A stretch of 64,000 nucleotides of DNA from Antedon mediterranea (Eukaryota; Echinodermata; Crinoidea; Comatulida; Antedonidae), in NCBI RefSeq assembly GCF_964355755.1, contig NC_092671.1, positions 15,108,501 to 15,172,500 on the forward strand, in the 5' to 3' direction. Numbering within the stretch: position 1 is the first letter of the stretch; each line of letters begins with the position of its first letter. Under the pieces are notes generated by a model. The model saw only the letters and a program-made list of their open reading frames with translations. It had not been told where the DNA came from and searched no databases. The position numbers and the translations under genes are program-made. Below are positions 56,501 through 64,000 of the stretch, in pieces.

Positions 56501-59500
56501 GTCAGGTGGAACTTGTCAAGTAGTAACAACCAATGGACAATGTGACTTCCAATGTCAATGTCCAACGTGCTATTCTGGAAGATTCTGTGAAAGTGGTGAG
56601 ATAATTCTTAATTTGTTTTTCTAAATAATCTGCAGATAGTAACACGACTTTTAACATTTATAATTTAAGTTATTAAAGATTCATGAACAATTTAATATTA
56701 TAATCGGTATTTTGTTTAATAGTTCAAAACCCATGTGCCAATGCCCCTTGCCAGTCAGGTGGAACTTGTCAAGTAGTAACAACCAATGGACAATGTGACT
56801 TCCAATGTCAATGTCCAACGTGCTATTCTGGAAGATTCTGTGAAAGTGGTGAGATAATTCTTAATTTGTTTTTCTAAATAATCTGCAGATAGTAACACGA
56901 CTTTTACAATTTATAATTTAAGTTATTTTAAATTCATTAAACATTTAATATTATAATTGGTATTTTGTTTAATAGTTCAAAACCCGTGTGCCAATGCCCC
57001 TTGTCAGTCAGGTGGTACTTGTCAAGTAGTAACAACTGATGGACAATGTGACTTCCAATGTCAATGTCCAACCTGCTATTCTGGAAGATTCTGTGAAAGT
57101 GGTGAGATAATTCTTAATTTGTTTTTCTAAATAATCTGCAGATAGTAACACGACTTTTACAATTTATAATTTAAGTTATTGTAAATTCATGAACAATTTA
57201 ATATTATAATTGGTATTTTGTTTAATAGTTCAAAACCCATGTGCCAATGCCCCTTGCCAGTCAGGTGGTACTTGTCAAGTAGTAACAACCAATGGACAAT
57301 GTGACTTCCAATGTCAATGTCCAACGTGCTATTCTGGAAGATTCTGTGAAAATGGTGAGATAATTCTTAATTTGTTTTTCTAAATAATCTGCAGATAGTA
57401 ACACGACTTCTACAATTTATAATTTAAGTTATTGTTAATTCATGAACAATTTAATATTATAATTGGTATTTTGTTTAATAGTTCAAAACCCATGTGCCAA
57501 TGCCCCTTGCCAGTCTGGTGGAACTTGTCAAGTAGTAACAACCAATGGACAATGTGACTTCCAATGTCAATGTCCAACGTGCTATTCTGGAAGATTCTGT
57601 GAAAGTGGTGAGATAATTCTTAATTTGTTTTTCTAAATAATCTGCAGATAGTAACACGACTTTTACAATTTATAATTTAAGTTATTGTAAATTCATGAAC
57701 AATTTAATATTATAATTGGTATTTTGTTTAATAGTTCAAAACCCATGTGCCAATGCCCCTTGCCAGTCAGGTGGAACTTGTCAAGTAGTAACAACTGGTG
57801 GACAATGTGACTTCGAATGTCAATGTCCAACGTGCTATTCTGGAAGATTCTGTGAAAGTGGTGAGATAATTCTTAATTTGTTTTTCTAAATAATCTGCAG
57901 ATAGTAACACGACTTTTAAAATGTATAATTTAAGTTATTGTTAATTCATGAACAGTTTAATATTATAATTGGTATTTTGTTTAATAGTTCAAAACCCCTG
58001 TGCCAATGCCCCTTGTCAGTCAGGTGGTACTTGTCAAGTAGTAACAACTGATGGACAATGTGACTTCCAATGTCAATGTCCAACCTGCTATTCTGGAAGA
58101 TTCTGTGAAAGTGGTGAGATAATTCTTAATTTGTTTTTCTAAATAATCTGCAGATAGTAACACGACTTTTACAATTTATAATTTAAGTTATTGTAAATTC
58201 ATGAACAATTTAATATTATAATTGGTATTTTGTTTAATAGTTCAAAACCCATGTGCCAATGCCCCTTGCCAGTCAGGTGGAACTTGTCAAGTAGTAACAA
58301 CTGGTGGACAATGTGACTTCGAATGTCAATGTCCAACGTGCTATTCTGGAAGATTCTGTGAAAGTGGTGAGATAATTCTTAATTTGTTTTTCTAAATAAT
58401 CTGCAGATAGTAACACGACTTTTAAAATGTATAATTTAAGTTATTGTTAATTCATGAACAATTTAATATTATAATTGGTATTTTGTTTAATAGTTCAAAA
58501 CCCCTGTGCCAATGCCCCTTGCCAGTCTGGTGGAACTTGTCAAGTAGTAACAACCAATGGACAATGTGACTTCCAATGTCAATGTCCAACGTGCTATTCT
58601 GGAAGATTCTGTGAAAGTGGTGAGATAATTCTTAATTTGTTTTTCTAAATAATCTGCAGATAGTAACACGACTTTTAAAATGTATAATTTAAGTTATTGT
58701 TAATTCATGAACAATTTAATATTATAATTGGTATTTTGTTTAATAGTTCAAAACCCCTGTGCCAATGCCCCTTGTCAGTCAGGTGGTACTTGTCAAGTAG
58801 TAACAACTGATGGACAATGTGACTTCCAATGTCAATGTCCAACGTGCTATTTTGGAAGATTCTGTGAAAGTGGTGAGATAATTCTTAATTTGTTTTTCTA
58901 AATAATCTGCATATAGTAACACGACTTTTACAATTTATAATTTAAGTTATTATAAATTCATTAAAAATCTAATATTATAATTGGTATTTTGTTTAATAGT
59001 TCAAAACCCATGTGCCAATGCACCTTGCCAGTCAGGTGGAACTTGTCAAGTAGTAACAACTGGTGGACAATGTGACTTCCAATGTCAATGTCCAACGTGC
59101 TATTCTGGAAGATTCTGTGAAAGTGGTGAGATAATTCTTAATTTGTTTTTCTAAATAATCTGCAGATAGTAACACGACTTTTACAATTTATAATTTAAGT
59201 TATTGTAAATTCATGAACAATTTATTATTATAATTGGTATTTTGTTTAATAGTTCAAAACCCGTGTGCCAATGCCCCTTGTCAGTCAGGTGGTACTTGTC
59301 AAATAGTAACAACTGATGGACAATGTGACTTCCAATGTCAATGTCCAACGTGCTATTCTGGGAGATTCTGTGAAAGTGGTGAGACTCTTTCATTTTAGTT
59401 CTAGTAAGAACATCCAAAGTAGCCTTATCAATGTTTGCTACTACAGTACTATATTGTACAGTAGTAATTAATTATATTTTATTTGTCAGTTCAAAATCCA

Positions 59501-62500
59501 TGTGCTGTTGATATTTGTCAATTCGGTGGAACCTGTCAAGTAACAACAACCGATAATGTATGCGGATTCCAGTGTCAATGTCCAACATGTTTATCAGGAA
59601 CTTTCTGTGAAGTCGGTAAGCATAGCTGTTATTTATAGAAAGTCTTATATCTAGTAATTAAATAAAATAAATTGGTGGTCTATGGTTTTTTTAAATTCTT
59701 CTACATTTCCTCTTTTATTACTGTAGTTGAAAATACTTGTGCTGTTGATACTTGTCAATCTGGTGGTACTTGTCTGGTAACAAAAACCAATGGACAATGT
59801 GGCTTCCAATGTCAATGTCCAACGTGCTATTTTGGAACATTCTGTGAAAATGGTATGTATGTCATAAAGTCTTCATTTTTCTAAAGAGAAAAGCTATAAT
59901 AAAACAACATAATATTTAAACGGTCGAGATGATCATATTTAATTTCTTTTATCTTAGTTCAAAATCTATGTGCAGATATTGTGTGTCAATTTGGTGGTAC
60001 TTGTCAAGTAACAACAACTGATGGACAATGTGACTTCCAAAAATAAATAATTTTTAATAGTTAAACAAATTTATATATATTTATTTTATAACAGTTCAAA
60101 ATCCATGTTCTGGTGTTGTGTGCCAGTCAGGTGGAACTTGTCAGGTGACGACAACCAATGGACAATGTGGATTCCAATGTCAGTGCCTTCCATGCTACAC
60201 TGGAGATGTCTGCCAGACTTGTAGGTTGTGTTATACATTATTTGATATTCGTTTTAGATCAAATGTTTATCAAATTTCACATCTTATAAACTCGAGTTAC
60301 CTGTATATTCAATATGAGCTGAAATATCAAATAGCACGCCTCTGTCGTTCTGCATTTTGCCAAGTGTTCCAGAGCGTTTAATTTATTTGTTTTATTTTCA
60401 GATAACGATCCCTGTAATGATGTGGATTGTAATGGTGGTATTTGTAACGTTATATCAACTACAACAGAATGCAAATACGAATGTGAATGCCTTCCAAACT
60501 TTACTGGCAACGATTGTGAAATAGGTAATTGCGAAATGTACCTTCTTAAGAATTGATTTCCTCAATTGTACACTTTTATTATATTTTCCTTACAAATATC
60601 TTCAGAATGTGCCCATAACTCATAATTCATGTATTATATAATACTCTGTTTTATTTTAGTTGTTGATCCATGCGAAGATATAATATGTCAAAATGAAGGT
60701 ACTTGTTGTGTTGATGATACAAATGCTGCGACTTGTAAATGTCTACAATGTTTTGAAGGAGCGTTTTGTGAATTATGTAAGTACAGAGACAAACACAAAT
60801 TAAGATTGAGAGTACTTAAATGTTTGTATTTTAGTTAATACGAATAATATAAAATGTTCCTACCTCTAGTGCACAGTAATCAAGAGAACAATAATAATAT
60901 AATAGTCTAAAACTGATGATTACAAACAACCGTTATCAAAATTATTGTCTTTTTTACTAGATAACAATCCTTGTGATAATTTTATCTGTCAAAATGGCGG
61001 CGTGTGTAGTATCACTACAGGAACCAATCAGTGTGTTCCAGAATGTACGTGTGCACCGTGTTACACTGGGGCATTGTGCGAAACAGGTAAACATAATAAT
61101 TAGGAGATTATTCAAAATTTGTGAAATTGTTTGATTTATATTAATTTAACATCTTAGAAACCGATGAAAATTCCTGTTCATTCATTGTGATCCGACTGGT
61201 TTGCAATATACATTCCTTTTTTCTAAAAAAAAATTCTGGAAAGAGTTAACTGATATCCCAGTTAAAATGGCAATTATTCAATAAATCTAGAAGGAAACCT
61301 AGCACAAATCATTTTATTCCAACGTCACTCCATCAATTAAAAATCTTGACATCTTGATGTGGTTATTTCATTCTCTTTTAATTTAGCTTCAGATCCATGT
61401 TCTGGCGTATTGTGCCAAGCTGGTGGAACTTGTACGACGAAAGTAATCGATGGACAATGTACATTCTGGTGCCAATGTCCAACGTGTTATTCTGGACCAT
61501 TCTGTGAAAATGGTAAAATAAACAATTCTATTATTTTACTCTTTATTCCATCAATATTGGAGTTACATGAAGATGATCTAAAGAATAGGAATACAAATTG
61601 GTAATGTAACTGTAAATATATGATTTGCCATAATGCTCTGTGGCCTCTGTATTATTCATAAACGTGGCAGAGTTGTTGAATTTACTAATATTTAAAAATA
61701 TTACACATTTTTTTTTTAAATGTAAGTTGCAAATCCATGCGCTCCAGACCAGTGTCAGTCTGGTGGTACGTGTCAAGTAACAACAGCTGATGATTATTGT
61801 GGATTTCAATGCCAATGCTTACCATGTTATTCTGGAACATTCTGTCAAAATTGTAAGTAAAACTTCTAAATTACCATTCACTTCACTCATCAACATAACC
61901 ACCAATATTAGGATATATATTGCAGGAAGTAGTTTGTATACCATATAATTATAAGGTGGACTATTCCTACTACTAATTACTATAATAATTTCAGATAATG
62001 ATCCATGTGAATACTGTGATTGTAAACATGGTGGCACCTGTAACACTGTCATAAATGTTGATAGCAATACTTGTGTTGCAGAATGTACATGTCAAGGTTG
62101 TTATTATGGAGAATTTTGTGAATTGTGTAAGTTAATTCAACATTGTTTGTTACATGCCACGAATCAAAGTAGAATTGTAGGAAGCATTTATTCAGAGTTA
62201 CTTAAATCTCTACAGTGATTGCCTGCCATCCAATATTGGACATAGGCAGTTAATTCAAATTGGCCAGCTTGGCTTTGCCTTTAAAAAAAAAAAAATCATT
62301 TGTTATTTATATTGATCCTGTATAATACTATATAGAATAATATACTATAATACTAATTACATAAACACTTTTTGTATAGATATAAACGATGCATGTAATG
62401 GTCACCAATGTTTAAATGGTGGTGAGTGCAAGGCAACATTGTGTAACCAGTACATTTGTAAATGTCAATCTTGTTACACTGGACCATTATGCGCAGAACG

Positions 62501-63244
62501 TAGGTTTCCATTTTTGTTACATTGTGTTTTGGGTGGTTCCTCTTTAATTATACTGGTTTCTGCAAAGTGATATATAAAGATCTTCTAACCATGAATACCT
62601 CATTAGGCCTATTGCTTTTATAAATGGAAAGATGATAGATCGATGAGAATGGAATGGTTCATTTGCCATAACCCCACTCTTCTCCTATCCTTCTAACCAT
62701 ACCTCAGATAGTACTGATGGAAAGATGATAGATCTGTGAGAATGGAATGGTTCATTTGCCATAACCCCACTCTTCTCCTATCCTTCTAACCATACCTCAG
62801 ATACTACTGATGGAAAGATAATAGATCGATGAGAATGGAATGGTTCATTTGCCATAACCCCACTCTTCGCCTATTCTTCTAATCATACCTCAGATACTAA
62901 TGCTTTTCTATGGAAAGATGATAGATCGATGAGAATGGAATGGTTCATTTCCACACTCTTCTTCTAATCTCATCTTAAAATATGTTTATTATTATTAGGT
63001 ATCGACCCGTGCAGCAATAACCCTTGTTTGAATGGTGGTGTTTGTTCTCCTATTTCATTCAACGTATGTGATGCGTATAGGTGTTCATGTCCACGTCACA
63101 CTACAGGTGACCGGTGTCAAAGTAAGTAAATATTTTCTTTTTTAATGGAGGGTGTTCAAATGGGAACGTACCCGTATAAAGATAAATTGAACAACTTATT
63201 TTATTTCTTTTTCAGCTATTACTGGCTACTATGGATACTACTAA
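41454..63244 (+). CDS. Gene C: secreted protein of 62 tandem EGF-like domains
   Basis: A complete gene. Leaving out the truncated exon at 59958, 64 exons join to 7791 bases in one frame (2596 aa plus stop): a signal exon, 62 EGF-like domains and a tail G-Y-Y-G-Y-Y. All introns are phase 1; one has a GC donor. Types: C2 X (lone first); Y-X pairs C4-C5, C6-C7, C9-C10 and C57-C58; C64 Y (lone last); the remainder are eight-Cys except C62 with nine. C10 and C58 are X-type with one additional Cys directly after C3. Many domains have C-Q-F/S-G-G-T-C, which fits the O-fucose consensus between C2 and C3. No anchor or other domain is seen. Whether the truncated exon is skipped or ends some transcripts cannot be decided here. 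Confidence 0.88.
41509..41951 (+). other. Intron C1-C2 with internal duplication
   Basis: Segments of about 41650-41790 and 41850-41942 share ccgacacanncnagcat, atgttgaa, ttagtat and ttttacttaacgctaat in order, so this is a diverged direct duplication. No exon was found. Confidence 0.55.
41952..45352 (+). CDS. Gene C exons C2-C8
   Basis: C2 41952-42086 (X, lone first domain, nearly the same as B2), C3 42358-42471 (8), C4 42957-43079 (Y), C5 43264-43380 (X), C6 43977-44102 (Y), C7 44788-44907 (X), C8 45239-45352 (8). C2-C5 parallel B2-B5 in order and type, so the 5' ends of the two genes descend from one another. C6 has the C-x2-C variant seen in gene B Y domains. Confidence 0.88.
43381..43976 (+). 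other. Intron C5-C6
   Basis: AT-rich; no exon or element ends were recognised. The same holds for intron C6-C7 (44103-44787). Confidence 0.5.
45567..49471 (+). CDS. Gene C exons C9-C18
   Basis: C9 45567-45689 (Y), C10 45974-46090 (X plus one extra Cys), C11 46342-46455, C12 46590-46712, C13 46932-47066, C14 47860-47973, C15 48280-48405, C16 48581-48694, C17 49137-49262, C18 49358-49471 (all eight-Cys). C9 is followed by a weak donor, GTAATT. C18 is followed by GTTCGT, the only phase-compatible GT there. In C10 the third Cys is doubled (T-C-C-V-D-D). Confidence 0.85.
45752..45877. mobile_element. Possible small inverted-repeat element
   Basis: CTTATTTACCCGGGTAA near 45760 faces the complement of TTGCCCAGGTAAATAAAAC near 45850 with a few mismatches; it lies in intron C9-C10. 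This is weak evidence for a decayed MITE. Confidence 0.4.
47067..47859 (+). other. Intron C13-C14 with an imperfect hairpin
   Basis: A CAT microsatellite at ~47116-47131 and a stem-like segment 47278-47323 (gggatcctgcataaaaaag facing cttcgtttttttgtaggaccc) of the kind found in dispersed repeats. No exon was found. Confidence 0.4.
49667..50296 (+). CDS. Gene C exons C19-C21
   Basis: C19 49667-49792, C20 49897-50019 and C21 50171-50296, all eight-Cys. C20 and C21 closely resemble C38 and C39 on the other side of the 16-exon array, including the C20/C38 T-N-N-Q-C loop and the N-Q-C-D-G start of C21/C39. Confidence 0.88.
50412..54112 (+). CDS. Gene C tandem exon array C22-C37
   Basis: Sixteen 126-bp exons, each a 42-codon eight-Cys domain: C22 50412-50537, C23 50624-50749, C24 50856-50981, C25 51083-51208, C26 51310-51435, C27 51568-51693, C28 51826-51951, C29 52058-52183, C30 52286-52411, C31 52514-52639, C32 52778-52903, C33 53036-53161, C34 53268-53393, C35 53496-53621, C36 53724-53849, C37 53987-54112. 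They start V-Q-N-P-C-S-G-V (C26 has N-T-C, C33 N-S-C) and end C-P-T-C-H/Y-S/F-G. C27 uses donor AGTAAT-type sequence (exon ends CAA AAT A). Introns are ~75-140 bp and also near-identical within classes. Confidence 0.92.
51568..53987. repeat. 1210-bp five-exon higher-order repeat
   Basis: Exon starts C27-C31 and C32-C36 have the same spacings (258, 232, 228, 228, then 264 or 263), and each pair is 1210 bp apart. Sequence and introns match closely, so one block of five exons was duplicated recently. Confidence 0.93.
54366..55012 (+). CDS. Gene C exons C38-C40
   Basis: C38 54366-54491, C39 54598-54723 and C40 54887-55012, all eight-Cys. C39 ends CAA AAT G and is followed by GCAAGT, a GC-AG donor; the context G|GCAAGT is the usual one for such introns. 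C40 starts the V-V-T-T-N-G subtype that the 253-bp array continues. Confidence 0.87.
55118..56447. mobile_element. Interspersed element, copy 2 (1.33 kb), in intron C40-C41
   Basis: Reverse complement of 24600-25822. The flanking intron is a member of the 253-bp array, whose other copies lack the insert and give the empty site: caatttaatatta joined to taat(c/t)ggtatttt. The insert is thus bounded to 55118-56447 with a probable TA duplication (55116-55117 and 56448-56449). Its left end carries a 13-bp perfect hairpin (CTAGATGGTACGC and complement, 55118-55154) that copy 1 lacks. Confidence 0.88.
56470..59252. repeat. Exact 253-bp periodic array (126-bp exon plus 127-bp intron)
   Basis: All eleven steps between the twelve exon starts are exactly 253 bp, so no net indel has been fixed in exon or intron. 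Introns all run GTGAGATAATTC...TTTAATAG. The array behaves like a coding satellite. Confidence 0.96.
56470..59378 (+). CDS. Gene C 253-bp exon array C41-C52
   Basis: Twelve 126-bp exons: C41 56470-56595, C42 56723-56848, C43 56976-57101, C44 57229-57354, C45 57482-57607, C46 57735-57860, C47 57988-58113, C48 58241-58366, C49 58494-58619, C50 58747-58872, C51 59000-59125, C52 59253-59378. Each codes for an eight-Cys domain starting Q-N-P-C-A-N-A-P-C-Q-S-G-G-T-C and ending C-P-T-C-Y-S-G-R-F-C-E-S. Differences are few (T-N-G, T-D-G or T-G-G; Q or E; C44 ends E-N; C52 has Q-I for Q-V). C-Q-S-G-G-T-C fits the O-fucose consensus. Confidence 0.94.
59490..59852 (+). CDS. Gene C exons C53-C54
   Basis: C53 59490-59615 and C54 59727-59852, both eight-Cys; donors are GTAAGC and GTATGT. 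They are more diverged than the array exons on their left. Confidence 0.87.
59958..60046 (+). pseudogene. Truncated EGF exon C55 with in-frame stop
   Basis: A good acceptor (AG at 59956-59957) is followed by 83 bases of normal array-type exon (N-L-C-A-D-I-V-C start), then homology stops in mid-domain after D-F-Q; the frame runs into TAA at 60044-60046 and no donor follows. The second half of the domain is missing. If spliced in, it ends the protein after 54 domains; if skipped, phase 1 is preserved and C56 follows in frame. Because ten further intact exons with a proper gene end follow, skipping is the likelier normal outcome. Confidence 0.8.
60095..61852 (+). CDS. Gene C exons C56-C61
   Basis: C56 60095-60220 (8), C57 60402-60524 (Y), C58 60660-60776 (X plus one extra Cys), C59 60961-61086 (8), C60 61387-61512 (8), C61 61727-61852 (8). 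C57-C58 are a near copy of C9-C10, including the doubled Cys T-C-C-V-D-D, 14.7 kb away. C61 resembles C20/C38. Confidence 0.87.
61995..63244 (+). CDS. Gene C 3' exons C62-C65 and stop
   Basis: C62 61995-62126 (nine cysteines, extra one in C-E-Y-C-D-C), C63 62380-62499 (8), C64 62999-63121 (Y, lone last domain, with C-P-R-H-T-T-G like B31), C65 63216-63244 (tail I-T-G-Y-Y-G-Y-Y, TAA 63242-63244). C64 and B31 are clearly related, as are the tails of C65 and B32. Confidence 0.87.
62625..62957. repeat. ~93-bp minisatellite, ~3.6 copies
   Basis: Units start at 62625, 62718, 62811 and 62911 (tggaaagatgatagat(c/t)gatgag). It lies in intron C63-C64 and stops ~40 bp before exon C64. Confidence 0.93.
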
Positions 63245-63273
63245 TGGATTTAACTGAAATACCTCAACATATT

Positions 63274-63279
63274 ATTAAA
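63274..63279 (+). terminator. Candidate poly(A) signal of gene C
   Basis: ATTAAA 30 bp after the stop; no AATAAA is close. Assigned by position only. Confidence 0.3.
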
Positions 63280-63650
63280 CGTGTGCTATTTATATGCAAT
63301 AATAATAATTAATTATATTAAAATACTATAAATTACAGATATAATTTCATGTAAAAACATACATGATTTAATGTAATTATATTATGTATCAAATAATATA
63401 TAATTTAAATCAGAAACCAGCTATGAATAATACACAATTTCATTTATATATTATTATATATTACTTTAAACATACTAGCGATATTAAATTAAAGTAAAAT
63501 TTTTAGGTAAAAACTAAATAATTTCGTTCATTGGTGTTCTAATGCAAGCTTTAGTTTATTCATTTACCTTATTTATATATATTATTTTATTAATTTCGAA
63601 AAAACACACAAATACAAACATACTGACAACAAGTGGAGAAGAGGTTAAAA

Positions 63651-63873
63651 ATGGCCAAATTTCGACCTTTTTATATTTTGAAATAACTGGTTACTATATC
63701 ATGTGCAGAACACGTTATATGATTAATCAATTATGATATGTCAAAAAATAAAAGAGTCGACATAACTGGTTAGTATATCATAATTGACATGCGCAGAACA
63801 CGTTATATGTTTAATTAGGATATAGTTACCAGTTATGTCAAAAAATAAAACATTCGAAATTTGGCAATTTTTC
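63651..63873. mobile_element. Inverted-repeat element downstream of gene C
   Basis: Atggccaaatttcgacc followed by taactggttactatat on the left is answered by the complement of gatatagttaccagttatg and cgaaatttggcaat on the right. A second, truncated copy of the left end starts near 63916 (aatggccaaattccgacc). It is MITE-like, with no gene. Confidence 0.7.
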
Positions 63874-64000
63874 GAAAAAATTCCTGTACAATAGTACAGA
63901 GATTTTTTTTTTTTAATGGCCAAATTCCGACCTTCTTATTTTTTTGACATAAATGGTTACTTATACATCTATAAGATACTTATACATCTATAAGATGCTT

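Noticed and set aside
56470-59378. Regular 253-bp repeats as a CRISPR or ordinary satellite array
   Set aside because: Each unit contains a 126-bp open exon with splice sites and conserved cysteines; it is a coding array in an animal gene.
1-63244. A Notch, fibrillin or laminin gene
   Set aside because: There is no LNR, transmembrane, ankyrin, TB or laminin G segment; calcium-binding EGF consensus residues are absent, and the eight-Cys spacing differs from laminin-type EGF.
60095-63244. C56-C65 as a separate fourth gene after the stop in C55
   Set aside because: There is no signal exon or promoter-like start between 60046 and 60095, and the exons continue in phase 1 to an end that matches gene B.

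Overview
This is a stretch of an animal nuclear genome, AT-rich and dense with introns and transposon debris. Frequent taggcctag-type words and the mix of small inverted-repeat elements look echinoderm-like to me, but that is an impression and not a proof. Everything coding lies on the + strand and belongs to one family: secreted proteins built almost wholly of tandem EGF-like domains, one domain per exon. Every intron that can be placed is phase 1, so each internal exon is a 1-1 module that can be gained, lost or skipped without a frameshift.

Layout. Gene A (1-24382, 5' end outside the window) has one partial and 42 complete domain exons, then a two-codon terminal exon. Its middle holds an array of near-identical 114-bp exons repeating every ~278 bp (18144-22213). 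Introns of gene A carry a 4.8-kb terminal-inverted-repeat element with other elements nested in it (3863-8659), a degenerate EGF exon (8967-9023), and a perfect fold-back whose two arms each encode a full hammerhead-ribozyme motif (15619-15802). Region 24383-29004 is intergenic and holds two further repeat elements. Gene B (29005-38299, complete, 32 exons, 1241 aa) has a TATA box, a signal-peptide exon, 30 EGF-like exons and a short Tyr/Gly-rich tail exon; its core is a three-exon module repeated eight times. Region 38300-41453 is intergenic. Gene C (41454-63244, complete, 64 coding exons without one truncated exon, 2596 aa) has the same plan: TATA box, matching signal exon, 62 EGF-like exons and a Tyr/Gly tail. 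It contains a 16-exon array (50412-54112) with a 1210-bp higher-order repeat and a 12-exon array whose period is exactly 253 bp (56470-59378).

How the parts may work together. Most domains have eight cysteines, two more than ordinary EGF. The rest have mostly seven, in two complementary types: Y (keeps the extra cysteine between C3 and C4, lacks the one after C5) and X (the reverse). Within the three genes every X that is not the first domain directly follows a Y, and every Y that is not the last domain is directly followed by an X. Genes B and C start with a lone X and all three genes end with a lone Y. I infer an inter-domain Y-X disulfide inside chains and, possibly, the same bond between the C-terminus of one chain and the N-terminus of the next, giving head-to-tail extracellular polymers. 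This cysteine code is the main candidate for something undescribed here. No transmembrane, LNR, kinase or ankyrin segment accompanies the EGF exons, so these are probably matrix, fibre or secretion proteins and not Notch-type receptors.
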